Source: Rubellicoccus peritrichatus (GTDB lineage Bacteria > Verrucomicrobiota > Verrucomicrobiia > Opitutales > Cerasicoccaceae). Taken from it: a stretch of DNA of 64,000 nt. Under the pieces are notes generated by a model. The model was not told the origin of the DNA, searched no databases, and saw nothing but the letters and a program-made list of their open reading frames with translations. Position numbers and translations under genes: made by a program. This document shows positions 35,113 to 44,317 of the stretch, piece after piece; the stretch's first letter is position 1; each line of letters begins with the position of its first letter. The stretch is from the NCBI RefSeq assembly GCF_033100135.1, contig NZ_CP136920.1:4087001-4151000 (forward strand), read 5' to 3'.

Positions 35113-35775
35113 CTATTCTCGAATACGACCGTGTTTGACAAAAGAAACCGCGGCTTCTGTCCGAGTTGTGAGATTCAGTTTACTTAATACATTGCTAAGA
35201 TAATTCTTAACTGTCTTTTCGGTTAAACACAACCGCTCGGCAATATCCTTGTTGGCACTCCCCTTACTGACTTCGACCAGGACACGATATTCCTGATTGG
35301 AAAGAGAATCAATTTTAGCAGTTTGACTTCCATATTCCGTCTCCCCGCGAACAAGACTTGCCATTGCTGCGGAAACATCGTTGGAGTAGACAGCTTTCCC
35401 AGCACATACACTTCGAATAGAATCCAGCAATTCCTCACCTTCCACATTCTTAAGTATGTAGCCATTTACGTTGGCTGACATTGCATCCAGGATGAGCGGT
35501 TCTTCAACATAAGAAGTTAAAATCAAGGACTTAGGAGGTGATTCCATTGAGCTCATGCCCCTGACAACATCAGTTCCCATACCATCCGATAATCTAAGGT
35601 CGATAAGTGCAACGTCGGGTTGTTGTTTTCTAATCTGGTCTATAGCGCTCTCTACTGTGCTCGCAGTCCCAACAATATTAATGTCATGGCATTCTTCAAG
35701 TAATTGACTAAGGCCACGCAGCACCAGCTCATGATCTTCCACAAGAAAAACAGTTATTGTATCAATATCTTTCAT
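35113..35775 (-). CDS. NarL/FixJ-type response regulator
   Basis: The product has 220 residues. The receiver domain (9-125) has the acidic pair VEDHE, phospho-acceptor Asp in VALIDLRLSDG, conserved Thr/Ser in LILTSYVEE and Lys in YILKNVEGEE. A LuxR-type helix-turn-helix (150-215) reads LSNQEYRVLVEVSKGSANKD and VKNYLSNVLSKLNL. It lies 8 bp after its histidine kinase and is its cognate output. Target genes are unknown. Confidence 0.95.
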   Translation of the reverse strand: MKDIDTITVFLVEDHELVLRGLSQLLEECHDINIVGTASTVESAIDQIRKQQPDVALIDLRLSDGMGTDVVRGMSSMESPPKSLILTSYVEEPLILDAMSANVNGYILKNVEGEELLDSIRSVCAGKAVYSNDVSAAMASLVRGETEYGSQTAKIDSLSNQEYRVLVEVSKGSANKDIAERLCLTEKTVKNYLSNVLSKLNLTTRTEAAVSFVKHGRIRE

Positions 35776-35783
35776 ATCTAAAT

Positions 35784-37007
35784 TCAGCCAGGCTGAGGCA
35801 TCCTAAATAAAGCTCTTGTCCAACCCGGCTCATCAAGTTCAATGGAAAAAGTTGCAGCAATACTATCGGCTCTTTTCCTTACATTCTTAAGCCCATTCCC
35901 TTCTCCCAAAGCTGGAGCCTTATCACTCCAATCACCATCATCATCAACGATCAGCTCAATTGTATCGCCATTTCGGATGAGATATACTTTAACATACTTG
36001 GCTCCCGAGTGACGAACTACATTGCTCAACAATTCCTGAAAAACAAAAAAGAAATTCAAGCGTTGCTCATCACTTAATGAATGCAGTGCATCTTCATTAA
36101 TCTGAAGCTCGACTTGAATACCGGAAGCACGTAAAGGATTAAGCATTCTCTCTACACTTCCCTGGAATCCAGTCTCAACAAGATCCCGTGGTGCCAAGCC
36201 CATAATAAAACCTCGAATATCTTCGATAACTAAATTTAATGATTTCCTAGCATTATTCAGCATTGGTGCCACTTTTCCCGGGTCCTGCTTCAAATCAATC
36301 CTTGCCGCTTCCAACTGCAAGCCTGTGGCGTATACCGATTGAATAACACCATCATGCAAGTCGCGTGCAATTCGCTCCCGTTCAGCAATTGAAGCTCGAA
36401 GTTTCATCTCACTTTCAACTAATGCATCTTCAACTTCACGGCGTTGATCGATCTCATTAACAAGCTCTTTTCTTTGGCGAATTGACTGCGCAACAAGCTT
36501 GGCCAGGTTGTCCCACTCGTGACCCGGAAATTTCACCGCTTTCAACTCATCATCATTACCGCTATCAAGTGCGCGACTTAACCGTTTTAACGGAACAATC
36601 ATGATGAATAAAACAATAGCGATAAACAGGACACAAAACAGAAGGAGCCCGGCAAAAAGACCTGACGAATGCCAAGTCACAATCGATCTTGCCTCATCTA
36701 TGGCAGGTATCGGATGAATCCCCCTGAAAGTGATAGCTGGTTGCCCCTGCAAACCTTGGCCTGTTCGGTATTGGATAGCGTTGCTATATTCAGGTACTAA
36801 GCCCATCAACTCCTCTTCAGTTAAGTCAATGATACTATCAATCTGATGACCGTAGCTATCGACATAAGTCGATACGATCCTATCCAAACACTGTTGGTGC
36901 TCAATAAATTGATACCAGGAAAGTAAAACAAGAATCAACAGGCCGATCGATAAAGCCACAAGCAGGCCAACAACCTTAGATAATTTAAACGAATATTTCC
37001 CCAGCAC
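35784..37007 (-). CDS. NarL-type sensor histidine kinase (HisKA_3)
   Basis: The protein has 407 residues from GTG 37007. Two membrane spans (about 11-31 and 115-140) bracket an extracytoplasmic sensor of about 85 residues. A HAMP-like linker and coiled coil (160-210) precede the phospho-acceptor block RERIARDLHDGVIQSVYATG with the His. The ATPase domain has NVVRHSGAKYVKV, DDGDW and GNGLKNVRKRA. Operon with the downstream response regulator is clear. The signal is unknown. Confidence 0.93.
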   Translation of the reverse strand: MLGKYSFKLSKVVGLLVALSIGLLILVLLSWYQFIEHQQCLDRIVSTYVDSYGHQIDSIIDLTEEELMGLVPEYSNAIQYRTGQGLQGQPAITFRGIHPIPAIDEARSIVTWHSSGLFAGLLLFCVLFIAIVLFIMIVPLKRLSRALDSGNDDELKAVKFPGHEWDNLAKLVAQSIRQRKELVNEIDQRREVEDALVESEMKLRASIAERERIARDLHDGVIQSVYATGLQLEAARIDLKQDPGKVAPMLNNARKSLNLVIEDIRGFIMGLAPRDLVETGFQGSVERMLNPLRASGIQVELQINEDALHSLSDEQRLNFFFVFQELLSNVVRHSGAKYVKVYLIRNGDTIELIVDDDGDWSDKAPALGEGNGLKNVRKRADSIAATFSIELDEPGWTRALFRMPQPG

Positions 37008-37098
37008 AAAAGCAACTTAGCATTCTTTTTCACGAATAGTCAACCTCTCCAATGAAATAGAATACTACCATAGCAATTGATAAGGAAAATCTGTCTTC

Positions 37099-38085
37099 TC
37101 ATTCCTGAGCGGCCTGAACCGCAGTAACGACAGCATCGTGAATTGGTCCATTCGTTGCAATGACACCGCGATTATCTTTCAAAGTTCGCCCAATTGAGAA
37201 ATCCAGAGCTGCGCCAGTGATGTCCGTCACATTGCCACCAGCTTCAGTCACACACAACACACCTGCCGCATGGTCCCAGATTTTCTCTTCATAGCCTGGT
37301 CGAGTCGGTAAACGAAGATAAATAGAAGCATCGCCACGAGCGATTGCGGTGTATTTGCACTGACTGTCCATGCGGACCGATTCAGTCGTAATCCCAAGCT
37401 TCTCTGCCACAGCTGCAGCCCAGCCATGCTTGGTGTGACCACTTTCCACTGATTCACAAAAAGACGCTTTGGTGGGATCAGTTACTTGATCAACCTGTAC
37501 TTTCCCGAGGCTCTTTCCCTCTGAGTCAAGCTGCTTACAACCCTTACCTTTTTCAGCAACCATAAAACAGCCGCGACCAGCATCAGGGTTCTTCCAGTCA
37601 ATTGGGAGATGTGGACATCCCAGAACGCCAAAGGTGACTTCGCCATCCTCTATCAAAGCAAGGGCAACAGCATATTGATCGTTACGCAAAAAGCCTTTGG
37701 TGCCATCGATCGGATCCAACGTCCAAAAGCGACCAGACGCTCCTCCTGAATGATTGCCACGATCAATGGCCTCAAGAACCGTACTTTCAGTCAATTCAGG
37801 GACCAGAGCTTGAACCTCACTGACAACCCGCTCACGAAGTGCAGCGTTCGCATCACCACGCAAATCTGATGCGTCTTCTTCGCCCACAGCCGGAACATCA
37901 GGAGAGACTTTTGCCAGCGCATTCAAAACAACAGCCTGCGCACCGAAGTCAGCAATCGTGACGGGCGAGCGATCTTCTTTTTCCTTAGAGGCCCCCTGAT
38001 CGAGTTTCGACCTCACGTTTTGGCAGAGTTTTGAAGCAAGAATGACTGCGTCAATTGCAGCCTGACGTTCTGAATCCGTTAGCAT
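37099..38085 (-). CDS. 3'(2'),5'-bisphosphate nucleotidase (inositol monophosphatase superfamily)
   Basis: The start at ATG 38085 gives 328 residues; a TTG two codons upstream is unlikely. Metal-binding motifs of the superfamily are present: VTIADFGAQ, GEED at about 90, WTLDPIDGTKGF and KIWDHAAGVLCVTEAGG. The GTKGFLRNDQYAVALALIEDG block matches HAL2/SAL1-like PAP phosphatases rather than CysQ, so removal of 3'-phosphoadenosine-5'-phosphate from sulfate metabolism is the probable job. It is monocistronic, with two palindromes just upstream. Confidence 0.87.
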   Translation of the reverse strand: MLTDSERQAAIDAVILASKLCQNVRSKLDQGASKEKEDRSPVTIADFGAQAVVLNALAKVSPDVPAVGEEDASDLRGDANAALRERVVSEVQALVPELTESTVLEAIDRGNHSGGASGRFWTLDPIDGTKGFLRNDQYAVALALIEDGEVTFGVLGCPHLPIDWKNPDAGRGCFMVAEKGKGCKQLDSEGKSLGKVQVDQVTDPTKASFCESVESGHTKHGWAAAVAEKLGITTESVRMDSQCKYTAIARGDASIYLRLPTRPGYEEKIWDHAAGVLCVTEAGGNVTDITGAALDFSIGRTLKDNRGVIATNGPIHDAVVTAVQAAQE

Positions 38086-38090
38086 GGGCA

Positions 38091-38128
38091 AAGTCTTTGT
38101 GCAAAAAGACTTATCGTTGGCAACGATA
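38091..38128 (-). promoter_or_regulatory. Two adjacent palindromes upstream of the bisphosphate nucleotidase
   Basis: AAGTCTTT-N6-AAAGACTT (38091-38112) ends six bases from the ATG, and TATCGTT-GGC-AACGATA (38112-38128) abuts it, sharing one base. The first would fold over the ribosome-binding region on the minus-strand transcript; the second looks like a dimeric repressor site. Function is inferred from symmetry only. Confidence 0.45.
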
Positions 38129-38312
38129 TAAGCTGGATGAACAAATCGCCAACCAGGAGCAGTTAAATATGATTCAAGAATCGGAAGTGCTCCTTTGAGA
38201 AGATTTTCTACAGCGGGCCATTCGTAATTCTATTAATTGCTGCATCGACAAAAGTAGTATTATCTTCACATTTTAGGAATTTCAGTTATTAACACATGAG
38301 AATATAACGGTA

Positions 38313-39152
38313 ATGAAGTTATCCAGAGAGAATGTCCAACCCCTACACGGAAGCTCCTTTGCCTGCCTTGATTTCGACTTGCCTGAATTTGACCATGATC
38401 ACCACTACCATCCTGAAGTCGAGCTAACGTGGATCGTTGAGAGCGAAGGAGAACGCCAGGTCGGAGACTCGATCGAAGCCTTTCAAGAAGGTGATATCGT
38501 CCTGATCGGGGAAAACTTGCCGCACAGATATAGAAACTGGAAAAGCGGACGCGCCCGCTCAAAAGTAATCCAATTCAAACCAGACCTTTTCGGTGCAGAC
38601 TTTTTCAAGCTCAGTGAATTGGCACAAATCGCCCACTTGTTAAATGAGGCCAATCGTGGGCTGACTTTTTCCGACACAACAAACGCAAGCGTTCGGCGTC
38701 AGATCAATAAGATTTTCAATACGGCACCAGGCCCAATTCAAATCACCCGCTTAATCGAATTGCTTCACACACTAAGCGAAGACAACGAACGAACACAGCT
38801 TGCCAGCATCATTTACGCAGAGCCCACCAAACTGAAAAAAATCGATCGCCTGCAGCGAGTCCTGAACTATCTCGAAGCCCATTGGCAGGATCCGGTTACA
38901 CTTAATGAAGCAGCTCAGATTGCTGCCTTACACCCTCAGTCTATGAGTCGTTTTTTTCAACAACACCTTGGGATGACTTTTCAGGAGTATCTGGTCCAAC
39001 TTCGTCTGGGGCGTGCTGCTAAATTACTTCTGGAAACAAACCGAACTATCGCAGATATCGCCTTTGACTCGGGATTCAACAACCTCGCCAACTTCAACAG
39101 ACACTTTCAAAAGTTTTATAATCAGACGCCAAGCGTATATCGAAATCGATAG
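38313..39152 (+). CDS. AraC-family transcriptional regulator with cupin sensor
   Basis: The product has 279 residues. Residues 18-100 are a cupin (FDHDHHYHPEVELTWIVESE, IVLIGENLPHRYRNW). Residues 185-275 are the AraC DNA-binding domain (VTLNEAAQIAALHPQSMSRFF, RTIADIAFDSGFNNLANFNRHF, TPSVYRNR). The His-rich cupin suggests a bound metal or sugar. No divergent partner gene is close; the upstream neighbour, the bisphosphate nucleotidase, is 227 bp away and divergent. Confidence 0.9.
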   Translation: MKLSRENVQPLHGSSFACLDFDLPEFDHDHHYHPEVELTWIVESEGERQVGDSIEAFQEGDIVLIGENLPHRYRNWKSGRARSKVIQFKPDLFGADFFKLSELAQIAHLLNEANRGLTFSDTTNASVRRQINKIFNTAPGPIQITRLIELLHTLSEDNERTQLASIIYAEPTKLKKIDRLQRVLNYLEAHWQDPVTLNEAAQIAALHPQSMSRFFQQHLGMTFQEYLVQLRLGRAAKLLLETNRTIADIAFDSGFNNLANFNRHFQKFYNQTPSVYRNR

Positions 39153-39197
39153 CAGAAGTAATAAAGACTGTGCCATTAAGTGGTGAAAATAATCACG

Positions 39198-39260
39198 CCC
39201 GCTTCGCTCAAGGCCCAAAGACGCCAAGTAAACCAAATGAACAGCGGTATTTGCGCCTTT
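39198..39260. repeat. Degenerate inverted repeat of the AAGACGCCAAG type
   Basis: The left part (AAGGCCCAAAGACGCCAAG) and right part (TTGCGCCTTTGCG) are loosely complementary, resembling worn copies of the A/G-C-rich palindromes seen between genes elsewhere in the window. It lies between the convergent AraC and Fur genes. Evidence is weak. Confidence 0.35.
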
Positions 39261-39293
39261 GCGTTAGAATTATGCCAGTTAGCTGGAACTCAG

Positions 39294-39680
39294 TTACTTC
39301 TTGCACGCAGGACATCTGCCGAAGAACACAACATCCTCACCGTCAATTTCGAATTCAGGTGGCGCTTTGTAACGCGACATGACCTCTGGTGTTTCGCCGG
39401 GGAGCTGGAAAACCTGATCGCAATTTCGACAGATGAAATGAGGGCGATGCTCTCCTGTGGGCAACTCGTAAAGCGTGGGCTTCCCTGGTAGAAATACTCT
39501 GACAAGTAAATATTCATCCATCATTTCCTTCAGGTTGCGGAAGATCGTGCGCTCACCGATGCCCGGACAACGTTCACGGGCTCCCACTTGTATTTCATCC
39601 AAGCTCAACGGTCGATTCATCGCCTCAAGCGTATCGAGAATCGCAGCACGCTGCTTTGTATGTCTTACTCTGTGAGTCAT
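39294..39680 (-). CDS. Fur-family transcriptional regulator
   Basis: The product has 128 residues, short for the family. The winged helix has TKQRAAILDTLEAMNRPLS and ERTIFRNLKEMMDEYLL. The metal domain has HRPHFICRNCDQ and CPACKK, the Cys4 structural zinc. It is divergent from a DUF4465-like gene and a TonB receptor, 145 bp away, and probably represses them. The metal sensed is not evident. A perfect GTAA-TGC-TTAC palindrome lies 12 bp upstream of its start (39693-39703). Confidence 0.88.
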   Translation of the reverse strand: MTHRVRHTKQRAAILDTLEAMNRPLSLDEIQVGARERCPGIGERTIFRNLKEMMDEYLLVRVFLPGKPTLYELPTGEHRPHFICRNCDQVFQLPGETPEVMSRYKAPPEFEIDGEDVVFFGRCPACKK

Positions 39681-39825
39681 GAACTTCCATTAGTAATGCT
39701 TACAGGCCCATTTGGCGCAAGTGCTAGTTTACGTCTCTGCGATCTTATTGACATGAAACTGCCATTAAAGTCTTGCTTTCTTACTCCGTGGTCCAAAGGT
39801 CGAATCGATAATCCAACGAACAACA

Positions 39826-40935
39826 ATGTATAAAACCATCCAAACAACTCTGGCGGCACTGACCATGTGCAGCCTTGCGAACGCATTTGTCATCGATTTT
39901 GAGAGCGCCGACCTTCCGGCGGATTCTTTCGACACGGGTCCAATCGCCACCGGCGAAACCACTGAGACAGAGAATCCCTTCGGCTCAGACGGACTGCTCA
40001 TCACAACAACTGGCACTTTCGACTTCCTCGGGGGCGTAAGCTTCAGTAACGTTTTTAACCTTTACGAAAATCCTCCGGGAACCGAGTCAACCACTTACTG
40101 GAATGGTTTTGCGCTTTCCAATGTTGTAGACACGACAACTCCAGGCATTCCAAATCAATATGCTGTGATTACCGGAGGAGGTTTCGAACGCGGAAGTGGT
40201 GTCGTGGAAGGCAGCAACTATGGTGTCGTATATAATCCAAGCCAAGGCAGTGCCGTTATAGAAATCCCAGAAGAGCTGGGTGGTCTGCAAGGGATCATGA
40301 TAACAAATACGACTTATGCCTATTTATCCATGGCTAATGGTGATAGCTTCGCGAAGCAGTTTGAACAAGGAGACTGGTTTCAGTTGAACATCATAGCCTT
40401 GGACGACGAAGATAATGTAGCGGGAAGCACTAACATTTTTCTGGCGGATTTTCGCTCCAGCAATCCCGATGACCACTACATCCTGGATGAGTGGAACTAC
40501 GTGAGACTTGATCAATTTGGTGATGCAACAACCAAACTCCAATTCCAACTTTACTCATCAGATACGGGTCAGTTTGGCATGAACACACCAGCCTACTTCG
40601 CCGTAGATGACTTGCTTCTCACCGCGACAGCCTTCGCAGGAGCCGATCCGCTAACCGAAAACTGGAATGCTTCTGGCTGGTTTGGCCAATATTACGATGC
40701 TGAGCTCCCATGGGTTTACCATGAAACTCTCGAATGGATTTACCTGGACCCTACAAGCATCCCGAGTGATGTAGAATTCTGGACTGAGCTCTGGGGTTGG
40801 GTATCTACCAGCGCTGAAGCTTATCCTTGGGTGTATCAATTCGACACAGGCGAATGGCTTTACTATTTTGAAGGTAGTTCAGAGCCATGGGTATACTACG
40901 ACTCAGGCACCAACGAGGTTGTCGAAGTTGATTAG
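39826..40935 (+). CDS. Secreted DUF4465-like protein with Trp-rich C-terminus
   Basis: The product has 369 residues with signal peptide 1-20. Residues 23-268 match the DUF4465 pattern: WNGFALSNVVDTTTPGIPNQY, ITGGG, TNTTYAYLSMANGDSFAKQF, GDWFQLNI, LADFRS and FGMNTPAYFAVDDL. DUF4465 proteins are found at the surface beside TonB receptors in Bacteroidota. I recall that some of that group bind cobalamin, but I cannot verify it here. Residues 280-363 are the aromatic module shared with three other proteins (WFGQY, LPWVY, EWIYL, WGWVS, YPWVY, EWLYY, PWVYY). It lies 17 bp ahead of the TonB receptor, so joint function in ligand capture is likely. Confidence 0.82.
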   Translation: MYKTIQTTLAALTMCSLANAFVIDFESADLPADSFDTGPIATGETTETENPFGSDGLLITTTGTFDFLGGVSFSNVFNLYENPPGTESTTYWNGFALSNVVDTTTPGIPNQYAVITGGGFERGSGVVEGSNYGVVYNPSQGSAVIEIPEELGGLQGIMITNTTYAYLSMANGDSFAKQFEQGDWFQLNIIALDDEDNVAGSTNIFLADFRSSNPDDHYILDEWNYVRLDQFGDATTKLQFQLYSSDTGQFGMNTPAYFAVDDLLLTATAFAGADPLTENWNASGWFGQYYDAELPWVYHETLEWIYLDPTSIPSDVEFWTELWGWVSTSAEAYPWVYQFDTGEWLYYFEGSSEPWVYYDSGTNEVVEVD

Positions 40936-40952
40936 TTTGAGGCACATCATCA

Positions 40953-42920
40953 TTGTATAGAAATTTCCGTCTCAACGTCATCGTGGCGACACTCCTCGGG
41001 GTGTCGCCACTTTGCGCACAAAAGATCGACGATATCGTCGAACTTGAACCTTTTGTTGTCACTGCCAGTCGTTTCGATGAGCTAGCTGAGAACATTCCAG
41101 TCAACCTCGATCTAATCACTGCCGAGACAATCGAGAAATCCGGTGCGACTGACCTCGTCGAAGTTCTTGAAAAAGAAGCCGGAGTCTTCTTCCGTTCCAC
41201 TTCTGGAAATGCTTCCGATGCGGAAATCGACCTGCGCGGTTTCGGAGAAAACAGCGGTGTAAGAACGCTCGTCCTCGTCGATGGTGTCAAACTGAATCGC
41301 CCCGACATCGGTGCACTCAACTGGCTGCAGATTCCGCTTTCAGAGATCGAGTCCGTCGAAGTCCTGCGCGGTACCCAAACAGCACTCTACGGCAATAATG
41401 CCACTGGCGGCGTAGTGAAAATCACAACGAAACGCGGGCTGAAGAATCCAGGAGGCACTCTAACCGGAATCGTCGGCAATTACGGACTCGCTAACATCCG
41501 AGGTGGCTATTCCGGAAATAATGGAGCCTTTACCGCCTCAGTCAACGCAGAGTATAATCAACTCAACGGCTACCGGGACAACTCACGCTATGTTGCTAAA
41601 TCAGGCAGCATGAATCTGGGATACAACATCAGCGAGAAGCTTTCGATTAGAGGCTCATTTGCCTACATCGATACTGCTAGTCTGCTTCCAGGTGGACTCA
41701 CTCTGGCTCAAGCCCAGAACACCCCACGACAGTCCTTTGCCTCACCGGAAACCTCGTTTTCCAATGAACAAATCTGGCGACTCGATGGCGTGATCGACTA
41801 CGCTCTGGACGATCAAGATCGCCTTGAACTCACCGCAGGCTACAATCGACGCGACCTTTCCTGGAACCTTGAAGGCCCCGGAGCCGACAACCTGATTCAA
41901 ACGGTAACCGTATCACCGAAACAAATTATCGAACGTAACCAATGGAAACTCGTCTACGGTCTTGATTACATTCATGACAGTCTCGACTTTGACATTTTCC
42001 AAAACAATCGGACGATCAACTCAGGCAACGGCAGCCTGACAAGAGATTCCATCGGCGGCTACGGACAGGTCCAATATGAAATCGATAAACAATGGATCGC
42101 CTCGGCTGGCCTGCGGCTTGAGGGAACTTTTCTCAATGGGCAAAACACGGACCTTCAACCACCGATTGATAACTTCGATGCGAACAAGAATGACTTTGGG
42201 ACAGCGTTCGATCTAGGTCTGGTCTATAAAGTCTCGGATGAGCTTCGCATTTGGAGTCGCTTCGATCGGCTGTACCGCTACCCTGCTACAGATGAGATCG
42301 CTGCCTACCAGGGCTTTCCACTAAGCCAGCCCTTCAACTTCGATCTCGATCCGGAGACGGGTTACAACGTTGAAGTCGGTCTCGACTGGGAGCGAAGTGG
42401 TTTCTTTGGATCGGCCAATCTCTTTGCCATGTGGCTCGATGGTGAGATCGGTTTTGATTTTGTACAAAACCTTAACCTCAATATCGGCGATACGCGCCGA
42501 CTTGGCGTCGATCTCTCATTTGGTTACCGCAGCCAACTCTGGAGCCTGCGAGCGGATTACTCCTTTATCGATGCAAACTACACAGGGGGCTTTTTAAGTG
42601 GCCAGCCCATATGGCTCGTGCCCCGGCAGCGTTTTTCTCTCCGCGGAGAAATCAATCCAACAAAAGAACTCTCCTTTGTAGCCCGATACAGTTATACCGC
42701 CGAACAGCTTCAGGGTAATGACATCACCAATACTCTGCCCCGTATTCCCTCATTCCAACTGGTCGACCTGCTGGCGCGCTATGAGATACGCGACTGGCTG
42801 GACGTTTTTGTCGGTGTCGATAATGTCTTCGATGAGAATTACTTCTCAGTCGCCTTCGTAGGGACCTATTACCCCGCCAGTGGACGCACTTACAAGGGTG
42901 GGCTTACAGCGCGATTTTAA
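40953..42920 (+). CDS. TonB-dependent outer-membrane receptor, BtuB-like
   Basis: The protein has 655 residues from TTG 40953, which yields a signal peptide (LNVIVATLLGVSPLCA). A TonB-box-like stretch (VELEPFVVTASR) starts the plug, which contains EIDLRGFGENSGVRTLVLVDG and ESVEVLRGTQTALYGNNATGG. The barrel ends GGLTARF with terminal Phe. Size and plug style resemble vitamin or metal-complex receptors of the BtuB type. It is in an operon with the DUF4465-like protein and probably controlled by the divergent Fur regulator. No cobalamin riboswitch was found upstream. Confidence 0.88.
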   Translation: MYRNFRLNVIVATLLGVSPLCAQKIDDIVELEPFVVTASRFDELAENIPVNLDLITAETIEKSGATDLVEVLEKEAGVFFRSTSGNASDAEIDLRGFGENSGVRTLVLVDGVKLNRPDIGALNWLQIPLSEIESVEVLRGTQTALYGNNATGGVVKITTKRGLKNPGGTLTGIVGNYGLANIRGGYSGNNGAFTASVNAEYNQLNGYRDNSRYVAKSGSMNLGYNISEKLSIRGSFAYIDTASLLPGGLTLAQAQNTPRQSFASPETSFSNEQIWRLDGVIDYALDDQDRLELTAGYNRRDLSWNLEGPGADNLIQTVTVSPKQIIERNQWKLVYGLDYIHDSLDFDIFQNNRTINSGNGSLTRDSIGGYGQVQYEIDKQWIASAGLRLEGTFLNGQNTDLQPPIDNFDANKNDFGTAFDLGLVYKVSDELRIWSRFDRLYRYPATDEIAAYQGFPLSQPFNFDLDPETGYNVEVGLDWERSGFFGSANLFAMWLDGEIGFDFVQNLNLNIGDTRRLGVDLSFGYRSQLWSLRADYSFIDANYTGGFLSGQPIWLVPRQRFSLRGEINPTKELSFVARYSYTAEQLQGNDITNTLPRIPSFQLVDLLARYEIRDWLDVFVGVDNVFDENYFSVAFVGTYYPASGRTYKGGLTARF

Positions 42921-43021
42921 GTATAGCAGTTGTATATAATAAGAATCACAAAGATTAGAATATATACGAAAAATAGTTGTTGATTGGAACAACCATATAG
43001 CTTTCTTAAGCAATCTGCTCC

Positions 43022-44131
43022 ATGATGAAGGCTAGAACATTTATTTGGCTACTTGTAAGACCATTCTATAGGTTATCAAAGAAAGCGCGCAGGATTCCAG
43101 GAATACTAGTCTGGCAGCTATATGACAGAAGAAGGTGCTTAAAATTAGATCGCCTTAAAGAGAACTTAAAAAGCAACAATACATTATCATATTACAACGA
43201 CTTAGACCAAAAGCTTCATAAGAACGAATCTTCCTCTTTTATTGGGATTATTAAGGATGTTAAGCTATACGGCCCGTATAGACTTGCCATAACTTCTAGT
43301 AATAAGGTCATTGCGGATAACTCAGTACCCATCGATTCATCAGTATACAAAGCCGTCGCTTATTCATTACCTTCGAGGCTTCCAAACATGTCTGACGTCG
43401 AATCAAATGACTCAGTGCTTAATTTGGTGAACCCATTAAGCTGCTGGTATTACCATTGGATGCTTGAATGCCTGACACGCCTTTGCCCTTACGATAGAGC
43501 ATGCCGTTCCTTTTCGATTCAGTTCTCAATACTCATCCCCAATGACGCACCTTCTTTCATCCCAGAATCCTTAAAAATTCTAGGTTATGAGGATCGAATT
43601 GTTACCTCTGACAAACCTGTTGTATTAGCAAAAAATTTTCTAGTTTCATCTTACAGGCGAATCAATGGTCGCCTGCCCAAATCAGCATGCCAATGGCTCA
43701 GAAATGTTTTTTTCAGAGCTTTGGATATCACTTCTTCAGATACGACAAAGCCCAGAGACATATACATTAGCCGAAAGCACGCACAAAAGCGACGTGTCGT
43801 TAATGAAGAGGAGCTGACTGAAAACTTAGAAAGTCGAGGCTTTGAAATACATGAACTAGAGAATCTACCACTTGCTGATCAGATTAAACTTTTTGCAAAT
43901 GCAAGAACCGTAATCGCACCTCATGGCGGTGGTCTAACGAATATAATTTTTTCTTCACGGAAGGATTTTCATGTAATTGAACTTAATCGAGCTAATGAAC
44001 CTAATGGCTGCTATCGTAACTTGGCGTCAGACAATGGTTTGAAATTCTCTCAGATAGCATGTGAAGAAGATGACCTGGACTATATTGTAGACCTGAATCA
44101 TGTGAACTACACCCTCGATTCTAAAAGGTAA
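43022..44131 (+). CDS. Glycosyltransferase family 61-like protein
   Basis: The product has 369 residues. Residues 120-350 match the GT61 (DUF563) pattern: NPLSCWYYHWMLECLTRL, DIYISRKHAQKRRVVNEEEL, GFEIHELENLPLADQIKLFA and VIAPHGGGLTNIIF. A hydrophobic N-terminus (FIWLLVRPFY) may attach it to the membrane. It probably adds a sugar to a surface glycan. Base use is more AT-rich than in neighbours (many AAT, ATA, TTA codons), hinting at acquisition by transfer. It stands alone between a TonB receptor and PEP-CTERM genes. Confidence 0.85.
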   Translation: MMKARTFIWLLVRPFYRLSKKARRIPGILVWQLYDRRRCLKLDRLKENLKSNNTLSYYNDLDQKLHKNESSSFIGIIKDVKLYGPYRLAITSSNKVIADNSVPIDSSVYKAVAYSLPSRLPNMSDVESNDSVLNLVNPLSCWYYHWMLECLTRLCPYDRACRSFSIQFSILIPNDAPSFIPESLKILGYEDRIVTSDKPVVLAKNFLVSSYRRINGRLPKSACQWLRNVFFRALDITSSDTTKPRDIYISRKHAQKRRVVNEEELTENLESRGFEIHELENLPLADQIKLFANARTVIAPHGGGLTNIIFSSRKDFHVIELNRANEPNGCYRNLASDNGLKFSQIACEEDDLDYIVDLNHVNYTLDSKR

Positions 44132-44317
44132 TCCCGTGACATATCCCACTATTCTCAATACCTCCAGACTCATCGAGAAGATTAATAACCCACTTTGCGG
44201 ACCAGGTATTCTGTAAAAAACTTGTCACAGAAAAAGTCTTGCCATGGGGCATATACTTCAGCTCCAATCTTAATTGGGTTTTGTATTATAAACACACTAA
44301 TCACCTTACACTACTAC

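Noticed and set aside
39681-39825. Cobalamin riboswitch upstream of the BtuB-like receptor operon
   Set aside because: No B12-box-like conserved words and the gap is too short for the full structure.
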